Part shown: positions 44,932 through 55,710 of the stretch, piece after piece
Layout of the letters: each line of letters begins with the position of its first letter
How positions within the stretch are numbered: position 1 is the stretch's first letter
The notes under the pieces: generated by a model
What the model was told of the DNA's origin: nothing
What the model saw: only the letters and a program-made list of their open reading frames with translations
Database searches by the model: none
Translations under genes and position numbers: made by a program
DNA from: an uncultured bacterium
GTDB taxonomy: Bacteria > Bacillota_I > Bacilli_A > RFN20 > CAG-826
NCBI GenBank assembly: GCA_949284685.1
Contig: CASDWE010000003.1
Coordinates: forward strand, 1-64,000
Reading direction: 5' to 3'
Length of the DNA stretch: 64,000 nt

Positions 44932-46746
44932 ATGGAATTTGATCAAAGTAAAATTAGAAATTTTTCAATAATTGCTCATATAGATCACGGCAAATCTACA
45001 TTAGCGGATCGTATTTTAGAAATGACTGGTGCGGTAGAAGAAAGAGAGATGAAAGATCAACTTCTAGATTCGATGGATTTAGAACGCGAAAGAGGAATAA
45101 CGATTAAATTAAATGCCGTGACATTAAAATATCTTGCTAATGATGGAGTTGAATATGTGTTTAATTTAATTGATACACCTGGACATGTTGATTTTTCATA
45201 TGAAGTATCGCGTTCTCTTGCTGCTTGTGAAGGAGCACTTTTAGTCGTTGATGCATCTCAAGGTGTAGAAGCTCAAACTTTAGCCAATGTCTATCTAGCT
45301 ATTGATAACGATTTAACAATAATTCCTATTATCAATAAGATAGATTTACCAAGTGCTCAAATTGAGCTAGTAAAAGAAGAAATCGAAAAACGAATCGGAA
45401 TAGATTGCACTAATGCATGTCTTGTCAGTGCAAAAAAAGGCACTAACATAAAAGATGTTTTAGAAAGTGTTGTTAAATATATTCCAGCCCCAAAAGGAAG
45501 TATAAACGAGCCTTTAAAAGCATTAATATTCGATAGTTTTTATGATTCATATCGTGGTGTGGTAGTTTTAGTCAGAATATTTGATGGAGAAGTTAATGTT
45601 GGTGATAAAATTTATTTATTTAATGCAAAAAAAGAATATCAAGTAACTGAAGTTGGTATAAGAACGCCAAAAGAAATTAAATTAAAAAAATTATATGCTG
45701 GCCAAGTAGGATTTATTTGTGCACAAATAAAAGATATTAAAGATGTTCATCCTGGCGATACAATAACTTTAAAAGATAACATGGCAAACGCTCCATTAAG
45801 TGGGTATCGAAAGATTAATCCGATGGTTTATTGCGGCTTGTATCCAGTTGATAGCGATGATTATCAAGCATTAAAAGAGGCTTTAGAAAAGTTATCTTTA
45901 AATGATGCTTCTTTATATTATGAAGCTGAATCATCTCAAGCTCTTGGATTTGGATTTAGATTAGGATTTCTAGGCCTCTTACATATGGATGTTGTTCAAG
46001 AACGTTTAGAAAGAGAATATAATTTAAACTTAGTATTAACCGCTCCTAGCGTAATTTATAAAATAAATTTAACTAACAAAGAAGTTTTGTATTTAGATAA
46101 TCCAAGCAAATTACCTGATATGAGCAAAGTCGATAGTATAGAAGAGCCATATGTTCTAGCAAAAATTATGTCGCCACAAGAATACATCGGACCAATCATG
46201 GAATTGTGCCAAGATAAAAGAGGGATATATAAAGATCTTAGCTATTTTGACGATACAAGGACGATTCTTACTTATGAAATACCTTTATCAGAAATTATCT
46301 ATAATTTTTTTGATAAATTAAAGTCTGTTACAAAAGGATACGCATCATTAGATTATGAAATTAGTGAATATAAAAAATCAAATTTAGTGAAACTAGACAT
46401 TTTATTAAACGGACAAGTTGTTGATGCTTTATCTAGTATAGTTTATAAGCCTAGTGCATATAATCGTGGATTAAATATAATTCGTAATTTAAAAAATATA
46501 ATACCTAGACAACAATTTGAAGTTCCAGTTCAGGCTTCCATTGGTGGAAAAGTTATAGCACGTGTTGATATTAAAGCGGTCCGAAAAGATGTTTTAGCTA
46601 AGTGTTATGGTGGGGATATCACTCGTAAAAAGAAATTACTTGAAAAACAAAAAGAAGGCAAAAAAAGACTTAAAAAAGTTGGTTCAATTGAAATTCCTCA
46701 AGAAGCATTTATGTCAATACTTGCTATTGATGATGAGAATAATTAG
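44932..46746 (+). CDS. lepA: Elongation factor 4 (LepA)
   Basis: Ribosome-associated GTPase that back-translocates or aids ribosome assembly. 604 residues. GTPase motifs are AHIDHGKST (about 14-22), [18 protein letters not shown] and [11 protein letters not shown]-like domains follow, and the LepA-specific C-terminal domain has [42 protein letters not shown]-type sequence ending in [16 protein letters not shown]. No SD is seen; a TATAAA/TAAAAT box ends 9-11 bases before the ATG, compatible with a very short leader. Confidence 0.97.
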   Translation: MEFDQSKIRNFSIIAHIDHGKSTLADRILEMTGAVEEREMKDQLLDSMDLERERGITIKLNAVTLKYLANDGVEYVFNLIDTPGHVDFSYEVSRSLAACEGALLVVDASQGVEAQTLANVYLAIDNDLTIIPIINKIDLPSAQIELVKEEIEKRIGIDCTNACLVSAKKGTNIKDVLESVVKYIPAPKGSINEPLKALIFDSFYDSYRGVVVLVRIFDGEVNVGDKIYLFNAKKEYQVTEVGIRTPKEIKLKKLYAGQVGFICAQIKDIKDVHPGDTITLKDNMANAPLSGYRKINPMVYCGLYPVDSDDYQALKEALEKLSLNDASLYYEAESSQALGFGFRLGFLGLLHMDVVQERLEREYNLNLVLTAPSVIYKINLTNKEVLYLDNPSKLPDMSKVDSIEEPYVLAKIMSPQEYIGPIMELCQDKRGIYKDLSYFDDTRTILTYEIPLSEIIYNFFDKLKSVTKGYASLDYEISEYKKSNLVKLDILLNGQVVDALSSIVYKPSAYNRGLNIIRNLKNIIPRQQFEVPVQASIGGKVIARVDIKAVRKDVLAKCYGGDITRKKKLLEKQKEGKKRLKKVGSIEIPQEAFMSILAIDDENN

Positions 46747-46765
46747 TAGATTTTTAGTATTCATA

Positions 46766-46793
46766 TTGAATAGTCGATATTTTTTTATATAAT
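46766..46793 (+). promoter_or_regulatory. Promoter of the Fic-like gene
   Basis: TTGAAT (46766-46771), a 16-base spacer and TATAAT (46788-46793). GAGGG at about 46803 provides the SD for the ATG at 46816. Confidence 0.75.
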
Positions 46794-46815
46794 AATATAA
46801 AAGAGGGAAATATAT

Positions 46816-48258
46816 ATGGCATATGATGGAATACCAATTCGGTTTACCGAAAATAAATACGCGACCAAACTAGAAGTCTCTAACGAATTAAAGACTCCAA
46901 TGATTGATGTTTTTTGGGCTAAAATTTTAGAATATAGGAAGCAATATTCGCGTGCTTTGCCACTTTTTTCTATTGATAAAAAAATATATTTTTATTGTTT
47001 GGCTCCAGCGGTTGCAAACAAAATTAATGACTGTGAAATGCGTGTTATTAATTTTTTAAGTAAATACAGCGGAATCAAAACCAATTATACGAATGATACA
47101 TCATTATTTACAAATAACTGTTATGTTAATATTTGCGAAAATATTTGTAAAAAATATAATTTTGATGTCGATGAAAATTATTTATCTATGCTCGTAAATC
47201 ATAAAATTCACGATAATAGTAAAGCATATTTTGTTTTAAATAATTATTTATCAGGTTTACAAACCGCAAGTGGTTTAATAGATAAAACTATTAATGAAGA
47301 CACAATCGCGGAAATATATTCTACAATTACTAATAATTTTGAATTAACTAATTTATATCGCGAAAAAGATAATTATCTTTCCCACGCTGTAATAAATCCA
47401 ATTTTTAATGAAGCACCATGTGGAATGATTGAAAAATTAATGGATGATTTTTTTAAATTTATCGATGGGTTTGAATGTAGTTATTTAGTCAAAGCCGCAG
47501 CAACTTATTATTATTTAAATCTCATAAAACCATTTGATGAATATAATCAAGAAATGGCAATTATAATAACTAAATTAGTTTTAGCAAAAAATAATCTAAA
47601 CGATTTAGCTTTCTTATTACCTCTTGAAGAAATGTTAACAAACGATAATCAAAATCTTGAAAAAGTATTATTAGAAGTTCAAAAAAGTGAAGATCTAACA
47701 TATTTCTTGTTGCATTTTATTGAAATTATTAATGAAGAAATAATGTCCTTGTTAAATAAAATGAATAATTTACAAGCATTAGAATTAAAAAACGATTATT
47801 ATGCTGAATCTTATAAAGAAGCCAATCTTAAAATCGAAGACGTTAAAGAAAATAACGTAGAACAAAAACAATTAAAAAATGAAATTATTAATCAAAAAGA
47901 TGATTCACAAGATGTAGAGAAAGAAATTTTTCAAAAAAGCCATAATGTTGAAACAAATAATGAATTATATCAAGGATTAGCAATATCTGTTTTGCCGCCT
48001 ACATTAAGTGAAAAGGATTTGCAAAGATTAGAAGAAAATCTTTTAGAAAGCGATCCGCAGTTAAAACATGGCCAAGCATATTTTTATGTTCGTCATTGTA
48101 CAATAGGAAAAAGATACACTATTGGACAATATAAAAAAGAATTAGGATGTGCATATGAAACAGCACGTACTTCAATGGATTTATTAGCAAAACTTGGCTA
48201 TTATCGTCAAGAAATGGTAAAAAATAAAAAAGTATATACACCAATTAAAAGAAAGTAG
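46816..48258 (+). CDS. Degenerate Fic-domain protein with C-terminal winged-helix-like region
   Basis: 480 residues. The middle (about 140-300) follows the Fic fold: NLYREKDNYLSH, PIFNEAPCGMIEKLMDDFFKFI and KAAATYYYLNLIKPF. The catalytic HPFx(D/E)GNGR motif is replaced by KPFDEYNQE (238-246): His, both Gly and Arg are lost, so AMP transfer is unlikely. A charged, probably coiled-coil stretch (about 310-375) leads to a C-terminal ~80-residue region (HCTIGKRYTIGQYKKELGCAYETARTSMDLL) that looks like a winged helix. It may be a DNA-binding regulator or scaffold. It has its own promoter and lies between lepA and hemW, where Bacillus has no such gene. Confidence 0.7.
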   Translation: MAYDGIPIRFTENKYATKLEVSNELKTPMIDVFWAKILEYRKQYSRALPLFSIDKKIYFYCLAPAVANKINDCEMRVINFLSKYSGIKTNYTNDTSLFTNNCYVNICENICKKYNFDVDENYLSMLVNHKIHDNSKAYFVLNNYLSGLQTASGLIDKTINEDTIAEIYSTITNNFELTNLYREKDNYLSHAVINPIFNEAPCGMIEKLMDDFFKFIDGFECSYLVKAAATYYYLNLIKPFDEYNQEMAIIITKLVLAKNNLNDLAFLLPLEEMLTNDNQNLEKVLLEVQKSEDLTYFLLHFIEIINEEIMSLLNKMNNLQALELKNDYYAESYKEANLKIEDVKENNVEQKQLKNEIINQKDDSQDVEKEIFQKSHNVETNNELYQGLAISVLPPTLSEKDLQRLEENLLESDPQLKHGQAYFYVRHCTIGKRYTIGQYKKELGCAYETARTSMDLLAKLGYYRQEMVKNKKVYTPIKRK

Positions 48259-48269
48259 GAATAAATATT

Positions 48270-48530
48270 ATGATGATTAATATGTTAATGTCTATAAACG
48301 ATCCAATTGCGATATTTTTGATAATTCTTGGCTGTGCTATTGTTATCGCAGCGGTGGCCTTAATTATTTATAAAGTTCTTCATCTAAAACTAAAACAAGA
48401 AGAAAAGAAAATTGATGAAGAAAAAGCGGTGCAAGAAGAATTAAATCGTGTTTTAGAACCAATTGACGACGAAAAATTAAGTCAAGATATTCAAAATTAT
48501 AAATCTGATGAAGATAAACCAAAGAAATAA
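48270..48530 (+). CDS. Small single-pass membrane protein, function unknown
   Basis: 86 residues. One strong membrane segment (IAIFLIILGCAIVIAAVALIIY, about 13-34) is followed by a highly charged cytoplasmic tail with a probable coiled coil (KQEEKKIDEEKAVQEELN). An AGGA about 11 bases upstream is a weak SD. hemW overlaps its 3' end by 23 bases in another frame, which supports its being translated. I do not recognise a family. Confidence 0.65.
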   Translation: MMINMLMSINDPIAIFLIILGCAIVIAAVALIIYKVLHLKLKQEEKKIDEEKAVQEELNRVLEPIDDEKLSQDIQNYKSDEDKPKK

Positions 48531-49647
48531 TAAGATTGAAAGTTTATATATTCACATACCTTTTTGCAGCAATATATGCACATATTGTGATTTTAGCAAA
48601 TTTATTTATCGCAAAGATTGGGTAGATAAATATTTAAAAAGTTTAAAGCAAGAATTTTTATCATACAATATTAATAAAAACGAGATAAAAACAATTTATT
48701 TTGGAGGTGGAACGCCTTCTTCTTTAACATATTCTCAAATAAAAAAACTTTTATTAATATTTAAAGATTACCTAAAAATTGCAAAAGAAATAACTTTTGA
48801 GGCAAATCCAGAATCATTAAATGTTAAAAAACTAAAATTATTATATTCATTTGGAGTAAATCGATTATCGTTAGGTGTTGAAACATTTAATCCAGACATT
48901 TTGTGCGAATTAAATCGAAAGCACACAAACGCGCAATTAAAAAGTATCATATCCAAAGCACGTGATATTGGATTTAAAAATATTAATATAGATTTAATTT
49001 ATGGTTATAAAAATCAAACACTAGATGATATAAAAAAAGATCTTAATGAAGCAATAAAGCTAGATGTAGAACATATTTCTTATTATAGTCTTTTAGTTGA
49101 AGAACACACCAAATTGTATAATCAAGGTTATAAACCGCTTGATGATGACACATTGCGTAATTATTTTGATTATATTCATAAAACCTTAAAAAATAATAAA
49201 TATATTCATTATGAAGTTTCAAACTTTGCAAAAAAAGGTTACAAAAGCAAACATAATTTAACTTATTGGAACGATCAACAATATTATGGAATCGGATTAT
49301 CGGCGTCTGGATATATAGGGAATATAAGATATAAAAATACAAACAATATTGTGAAATATTTTTTAAATCAGTATAAATATAGTGAAGAATTAGTAGATAT
49401 TAGAGATGATTTAACTTATTATTTAATGCTAAAACTACGTCTAAAAGAAGGTTTTAATAAAAACGAATTCAAAAATAAATTTCATTTTGATATTAATATA
49501 ATTGAACATTTTTTAAATGAATTGAAAAATCGTAAGTACTTACACAATACAAATAAACGCATATCGCTTACTTATAGTGGCATGATGATTTTAGACGATA
49601 TTGTTAGCGAATTGTTATTAAAAATAGAAAAATTATTTTATAAATAA
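48508..49647 (+). CDS. hemW: Radical SAM heme chaperone HemW / coproporphyrinogen III oxidase-like
   Basis: 379 residues. The radical SAM cluster motif is IPFCSNICTYCDF, with the extra Cys-rich pattern typical of HemW rather than the CSKC-type of HemN. The SAM site is YFGGGTPSSL, and the HNxxYW motif (HNLTYWNDQQYYGIG, about 250) is that of HemW, which binds and inserts heme. No other heme genes are in the window. It precedes hrcA as in Bacillus. The start overlaps the preceding small ORF; no better in-frame start is seen. Confidence 0.93.
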   Translation: MKINQRNNKIESLYIHIPFCSNICTYCDFSKFIYRKDWVDKYLKSLKQEFLSYNINKNEIKTIYFGGGTPSSLTYSQIKKLLLIFKDYLKIAKEITFEANPESLNVKKLKLLYSFGVNRLSLGVETFNPDILCELNRKHTNAQLKSIISKARDIGFKNINIDLIYGYKNQTLDDIKKDLNEAIKLDVEHISYYSLLVEEHTKLYNQGYKPLDDDTLRNYFDYIHKTLKNNKYIHYEVSNFAKKGYKSKHNLTYWNDQQYYGIGLSASGYIGNIRYKNTNNIVKYFLNQYKYSEELVDIRDDLTYYLMLKLRLKEGFNKNEFKNKFHFDINIIEHFLNELKNRKYLHNTNKRISLTYSGMMILDDIVSELLLKIEKLFYK

Positions 49648-49669
49648 AATAAAGAAATTTTTTTAAAAA

Positions 49670-49696
49670 TTAGCACTTTTTTATTGACAGTGCTAT
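49670..49696 (+). promoter_or_regulatory. CIRCE operator 1 (HrcA binding site), overlapping the -35
   Basis: TTAGCACTT - 9 bases - CAGTGCTAT, close to the CIRCE consensus TTAGCACTC-N9-GAGTGCTAA. Its right arm overlaps the TTGACA -35 box of the hrcA promoter. Confidence 0.85.
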
Positions 49697-49711
49697 TTTA
49701 TCGTATATAAT
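49684..49711 (+). promoter_or_regulatory. hrcA-grpE-dnaK-dnaJ operon promoter
   Basis: TTGACA (49684-49689), a 16-base spacer and TATAAT (49706-49711), a full-consensus sigma-A promoter. It lies between and over the two CIRCE elements. Confidence 0.88.
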
Positions 49712-49716
49712 AATTT

Positions 49717-49743
49717 TTAGCACTTAGAAAAAGCAAGTGCCAA
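49717..49743 (+). promoter_or_regulatory. CIRCE operator 2, overlapping the hrcA SD
   Basis: TTAGCACTT - 9 bases - AAGTGCCAA. It lies at the transcription start, and its last bases merge with the SD AAAGGAGGG (49742-49750). The RNA form could also fold and mask that SD. Confidence 0.9.
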
Positions 49744-49754
49744 AGGAGGGAAAC

Positions 49755-50783
49755 ATGACACTTAATAGGCGCGATCAAATTCTCAAATATATTGTTGAGC
49801 ATTTTGTAAAGACCGCTCAGCCTGTTGGTAGCAAAACCTTAATTGAAGAATATCATTTGAAATATTCTAGTGCAACGATTAGGAATGAAATGTATGCTCT
49901 TGAACAATTGGGTTTTTTAGAAAAAACGCATTCTTCCAGCGGACGCATTCCAAGTGCTGAAGGATATCGCTTTTATTGTGAATATCTAAGAGATAGAAAT
50001 GTTGATGATGATTTTAAAATTATGGTGGAGGATATTTTCAAGGAAAAAAGCAAATCCATCGATGAAATTATTCGCTCATCTTGTCAAATTCTCTCTCACA
50101 TGACTAATTTAGCTAGTGTGGTATTAGGACCAGATGTTAATCAAGAAAAATTAGCGTCAATTCAATTAATACCGCTTTCTGAGACAAGTGCCAGTGCAGT
50201 GTTTGTGACAAATCAAGGATTTGTTCAAAATCGTACTTTTGTGATAGATAGCAACATTAGTATGGATGATTTGAAGTCTTGTTTGAATTTGTTAAATGAG
50301 CGTTTAAAAGGAACACCAATATGTAATCTTTTAGACAAGATGGAAGCATTAAAACCCATTTTGAGTGATTATATTGTCAATCATGATGTTTTATATAAAG
50401 CTCTTATGGAAGCGTTTATAAGATTTGCAAATGATCGATTAACACTTTATGGTCAAAATGAATTATTCAATCAGCCAGAATTTGCAAGTAATGCAGATTC
50501 TATGAAAAAATTAATTCGTCTTTTAGACTCTCCAAAAGACTTAAAAAATAGAGCGGATAATTCGCAAAGCGATTATAAAGAAGGCAATATCGTAATTCAT
50601 ATTGGCACAAATGTTGAGGATAGCCCTGATGTTTCTATAATATCTACTAAATTTAAGATATCTGATATTCCAGAAGGAACTATCGCACTAGTGGGTCCAA
50701 AAAGAATGGATTATGATAAAGCATTGTCCGCACTCGAATTTCTAGTCAAGCAATTGCAAGAACGCTACAAAAAGGAGGAATAG
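49755..50783 (+). CDS. hrcA: Heat-inducible transcription repressor HrcA
   Basis: Represses class I heat-shock genes by binding CIRCE, with GroEL as cofactor. 342 residues. An N-terminal winged helix (RRDQILKYIVEHFVKTAQPVG, SSATIRNEMYALEQLGFLEK, SSGRIPSAEGYRFY) precedes the GAF-like HrcA domain with NERLKGTPICNLL and the C-terminal IALVGPKRMDYDKALSAL. ATG 49755 is chosen because AGGAGG lies 5 bases before it; an in-frame GTG at 49737 falls within CIRCE 2. Confidence 0.96.
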   Translation: MTLNRRDQILKYIVEHFVKTAQPVGSKTLIEEYHLKYSSATIRNEMYALEQLGFLEKTHSSSGRIPSAEGYRFYCEYLRDRNVDDDFKIMVEDIFKEKSKSIDEIIRSSCQILSHMTNLASVVLGPDVNQEKLASIQLIPLSETSASAVFVTNQGFVQNRTFVIDSNISMDDLKSCLNLLNERLKGTPICNLLDKMEALKPILSDYIVNHDVLYKALMEAFIRFANDRLTLYGQNELFNQPEFASNADSMKKLIRLLDSPKDLKNRADNSQSDYKEGNIVIHIGTNVEDSPDVSIISTKFKISDIPEGTIALVGPKRMDYDKALSALEFLVKQLQERYKKEE

Positions 50784-50788
50784 TTGAT

Positions 50789-51409
50789 ATGGAAAAAGAA
50801 AATAAAACAAATGTTAACGAAAACACTGTTAAATCTGATGAAACTGTTTCTAATACAAACGAAATTATTGGAAAAAAAGCCTTTAAAGAAAAATTAGCGA
50901 AAAAAAACGAAGAAATCGAACAATTAAAACAAGAAGTAGAAAAATGGAAAAACGATTATTATCGTGCATACGCTGATACGCAAAATTTACGCAATAGTCT
51001 TCAAAAAGATTATTCAAACGCCTTGCGATATCGAAGTGAAGGTTTTTTGGAAAAATTGTTACCAGTTATTGATAGTTTCAATCTAGCTTTGCAAACAAAG
51101 CCAAAAGATCAAGCGATGTTAAATTATTTGACTGGATTTGAATATATATATAAAAACATGATGCAAGCTTTAGAAAGCGAAGGAGTCAATGAAATAAAGC
51201 CCAATATTGGTGATAAGTTTGATTCTAACATTATGAATGCAATTGATACTGTTGAATCCGATGGTGAAGAAAATCGAGTAATGCAAGTCTATTGTGTTGC
51301 TGTTAAACTTCATGATCGTATTATAAGACACGCCAATGTAGTGGTAAGTAAAAAACCGCTACCAAAAGAAAACAAAGAAAATATAAGCGAAGAAAAACCA
51401 CAAGCTTAA
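50789..51409 (+). CDS. grpE: Nucleotide exchange factor GrpE
   Basis: Releases ADP from DnaK. 206 residues. A Lys/Glu-rich N-terminus and long coiled coil (NEEIEQLKQEVEKWKNDYYRA) are followed by DTQNLRNSLQKD and the beta domain with GVNEIKPNIGDKFDSNIMNA and VYCVAVKLHDRIIRHANVVVS. AAAGGAGGA precedes the start; the gap from hrcA is 5 bases. Confidence 0.96.
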   Translation: MEKENKTNVNENTVKSDETVSNTNEIIGKKAFKEKLAKKNEEIEQLKQEVEKWKNDYYRAYADTQNLRNSLQKDYSNALRYRSEGFLEKLLPVIDSFNLALQTKPKDQAMLNYLTGFEYIYKNMMQALESEGVNEIKPNIGDKFDSNIMNAIDTVESDGEENRVMQVYCVAVKLHDRIIRHANVVVSKKPLPKENKENISEEKPQA

Positions 51410-51414
51410 TATAG

Positions 51415-53250
<1,836 letters not shown>

Positions 53251-53263
53251 AAATTATAAATAT

Positions 53264-53285
53264 GAAAGGGGCATTCGCCCCTTTC
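53264..53285 (+). other. GC-rich hairpin between dnaK and dnaJ
   Basis: A 9-bp perfect stem GAAAGGGGC / GCCCCTTTC with a 4-base loop (ATTC), 14 bases after the dnaK stop. No T-run follows, so it is more likely an mRNA-stabilising or processing hairpin, or a partial attenuator that lowers dnaJ relative to dnaK. Confidence 0.7.
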
Positions 53286-53314
53286 TAAATGTATTTTAAA
53301 GAAAGGAGAACGTT

Positions 53315-54433
53315 ATGGCACAAAAAAAAGATTTGTATGAATGTCTTGGGGTTAAAAAAAGTGCTAGTAAAGATGAAATTAAAAGTTCATATCGTAAATT
53401 AGCAAAAAAATATCATCCAGACAACAAAGAAACTGGCGATGAAGCAAAATTTAAAGAAGTCCAAGAAGCCTATGACATTTTATATGATGATAAAAAACGT
53501 GCTGCCTATGATCAATTTGGCTTTGCCGCATTTGATCAAGCAGGAACAAATCCCGGACAAGGTAATCCTTTCAGTGGTTTTAGCCAGGGTTTTGCCTCAG
53601 GAAATCCATTTGGTGATGAAGGGATTGATATAGGGGATATTTTTTCTAGTTTTTTTGGCGGCGGAAGAAGTTCTAGACGTTCTTCTAGCGGTCCGACAAG
53701 AGGAAGCGATGTTGTCATGCGCTTAACTATTGATTTTATGGACACAATAAACGGAAAAGATGTATCGATTCCTTATACATATGATATGCCATGTCCAGAT
53801 TGTAATGGTACAGGTGCTAAAACGCCAAACGATGTTAAAACTTGTCCTCAATGTAATGGTAGAGGATATATTAGAACACAAAAAAGATCATTATTTGGTG
53901 TTGTTGAGACGCAAGATGTTTGTCCAACATGTGGTGGAAGTGGAAAAATAATTTCTAACCCATGTTCTAAATGTAATGGTAAAGGATATGTTAGAAGTAA
54001 GATTGATTTAAAAATACACATTCCTGCTGGTATTAATAATGGTCAACAAATTCGTGTCAATGGAAAAGGAGAACGTGGCAGAAATGGTGGACCAAATGGG
54101 GATTTATACGTTCAAATGGATGTAAAAAAACATCCAATATTTACAAGGAATGGAAATGACATTTATATTGATTTACCAATTTCAATGGTTGATGCTGCTC
54201 TTGGAGAAGACATCGAAGTTGATACAGTTTATGGTAAAAAGATTTTGACTATCCCATCTGGAACCCAACCAAACACAACATTAAGAATGCGAGGCTATGG
54301 TGTTAAAGATTTAAAAACACAAAAACCTGGTGATCAATATGTTAATGTTAAGATTATTATACCAACTTCGCTTAAAAGAAATGAAAAAGACTTGTTAATG
54401 CAATTTAAATCTATGCGACAAGGAAAAAAATAA
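53315..54433 (+). CDS. dnaJ: Chaperone DnaJ (Hsp40)
   Basis: Stimulates DnaK ATPase and delivers clients. 372 residues. The J domain has the HPD motif (KKYHPDNKE, about 33-35), a Gly/Phe-rich region follows (about 75-110), then four zinc-binding repeats (CPDCNGTGA, CPQCNGRGY, CPTCGGSGK, CSKCNGKGY, about 160-225) and the two C-terminal beta domains. The SD GAAAGGAG lies upstream. The operon is closed by the hairpin at 54458-54505. Confidence 0.97.
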   Translation: MAQKKDLYECLGVKKSASKDEIKSSYRKLAKKYHPDNKETGDEAKFKEVQEAYDILYDDKKRAAYDQFGFAAFDQAGTNPGQGNPFSGFSQGFASGNPFGDEGIDIGDIFSSFFGGGRSSRRSSSGPTRGSDVVMRLTIDFMDTINGKDVSIPYTYDMPCPDCNGTGAKTPNDVKTCPQCNGRGYIRTQKRSLFGVVETQDVCPTCGGSGKIISNPCSKCNGKGYVRSKIDLKIHIPAGINNGQQIRVNGKGERGRNGGPNGDLYVQMDVKKHPIFTRNGNDIYIDLPISMVDAALGEDIEVDTVYGKKILTIPSGTQPNTTLRMRGYGVKDLKTQKPGDQYVNVKIIIPTSLKRNEKDLLMQFKSMRQGKK

Positions 54434-54457
54434 TTTAAATATTGTATAAAAAAAATT

Positions 54458-54505
54458 AGCACTTCTTAAAAAGATTACCTATAGGTAATTAAGGAGTGCT
54501 TTTTT
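54458..54505 (+). terminator. Long hairpin and T-run after dnaJ; its 3' arm holds the SD of the C39 gene
   Basis: An outer 10-bp stem (AGCACTTCTT 54458-54467 / AAGGAGTGCT 54491-54500, one G-U) and an inner 6-bp stem (ATTACC / GGTAAT, loop TATA) end in six T (54500-54505). It acts as terminator for the heat-shock operon. AAGGAG at 54491-54496 is the only SD for the ATG at 54506. The outer arms also match CIRCE half-sites (TTAGCACTT and GAGTGCTTT) but with 29 bases between them. Confidence 0.75.
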
Positions 54506-55696
54506 ATGTATTTTATAAAACAATTAAATGAATCAGATTGCGGATTTGCCACTTTAAAAAATTTATTAGCAAATATTTATAAAGATAAAAAATATTTATA
54601 TTTAAAACAAGATTTGAATAAAGAAAAATATTCTTATTATGAATTAATTACAAAAGCCAAAGACTTTGGATTATTTTTAAACGGAATTGCATTTAATGAA
54701 GCAAAAGATTTAAAACAATTTAAAGATAAAATGTTTTTAGCATGTTTATCATTAAATAATCAAAAGCATTTAGTATTAGTAAAAAAACATAAATTATTTT
54801 TAACGATATTAGATCCAAACTATGGTAAATATAAAATGAGTTATAAAAAGTTTTATTCAATTTGGGATAAAACGATTTTATGTATTTTAAATTATAGTGA
54901 AAAGATAGTCAAAAAAGATTATTTTTTGGTCAGAAAAAATAATGTGAAATTTAGGACAGTATTTGCAGTTTTATCGCGTATATTATCTATTATTAGTAGT
55001 TTTTTAGCACTTTATTTTATAGATAATTATAATTTTATATATGTTTCGATTATACTTTTTATTTCAGCTTTTATATTTGAGGCAATATATCGTATTATGA
55101 TGATATTTTTATTAAAAAAAGTTGATGAAAATTTTAAAAATTTTTATCGAATTAAAAGCGAATATAAAAAAGATTTTTTTAGCAAATTTCAAAAATATAA
55201 AAAAGATAGTGTTTCTATTTGGCCTAATTTTTTCTCTAGCTTTTTATTGTCAAGTTTTATAGTTTTATTATTACTTTTAAATAATGTCTTCAGCATATAT
55301 TTTATATTTTTTACAATGCTAGTTAGTTTTATAAACGTTGCATTTATAAAAAATATTTTTTTAAAGGAAGCAAAACACATTGCTTTAAAAGAAAAAAATA
55401 TGTTAGACGTAGATTATTCTTTTTTAGATCTTAAAAGATTATCTAATCTCTCTTATAAAATTGCCGCAAAATATTTGTTTATACAATCTATTATCACCGG
55501 ATTAATTGTATTGTTAGTGACAATTAGTCTTTTAATAAATAATGCATTTAGTATTCCGTTTATAGTATTTTACAGTGTTTTATTAATATTTTTCAAAAAG
55601 CAATTTGAAGTTATAATTCAAATAAAAAGCGAACAAATTAAATCAAACACCAATTACTGTTTGATTTTAAATATGCTTAATTATATTGATGAATAA
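54506..55696 (+). CDS. C39 peptidase-domain membrane protein lacking an ABC ATPase domain
   Basis: 396 residues. The N-terminal ~130 residues form a C39 (bacteriocin-leader-cleaving) peptidase with a complete active site: Gln6, Cys12 in NESDCGFATLKNLL, His88 in NNQKHLVLV and Asp103 in ILDPNYGKY. Four to six membrane segments follow (about 155-390), resembling a worn ABC transporter membrane domain, but the protein ends before any nucleotide-binding domain. No ATPase or peptide precursor gene is adjacent. It could cleave a peptide at the membrane without exporting it, or work with an ATPase from elsewhere. It sits directly behind dnaJ; its SD lies in the terminator hairpin. Confidence 0.75.
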   Translation: MYFIKQLNESDCGFATLKNLLANIYKDKKYLYLKQDLNKEKYSYYELITKAKDFGLFLNGIAFNEAKDLKQFKDKMFLACLSLNNQKHLVLVKKHKLFLTILDPNYGKYKMSYKKFYSIWDKTILCILNYSEKIVKKDYFLVRKNNVKFRTVFAVLSRILSIISSFLALYFIDNYNFIYVSIILFISAFIFEAIYRIMMIFLLKKVDENFKNFYRIKSEYKKDFFSKFQKYKKDSVSIWPNFFSSFLLSSFIVLLLLLNNVFSIYFIFFTMLVSFINVAFIKNIFLKEAKHIALKEKNMLDVDYSFLDLKRLSNLSYKIAAKYLFIQSIITGLIVLLVTISLLINNAFSIPFIVFYSVLLIFFKKQFEVIIQIKSEQIKSNTNYCLILNMLNYIDE

Positions 55697-55710
55697 ATTT
55701 TATACAACGT

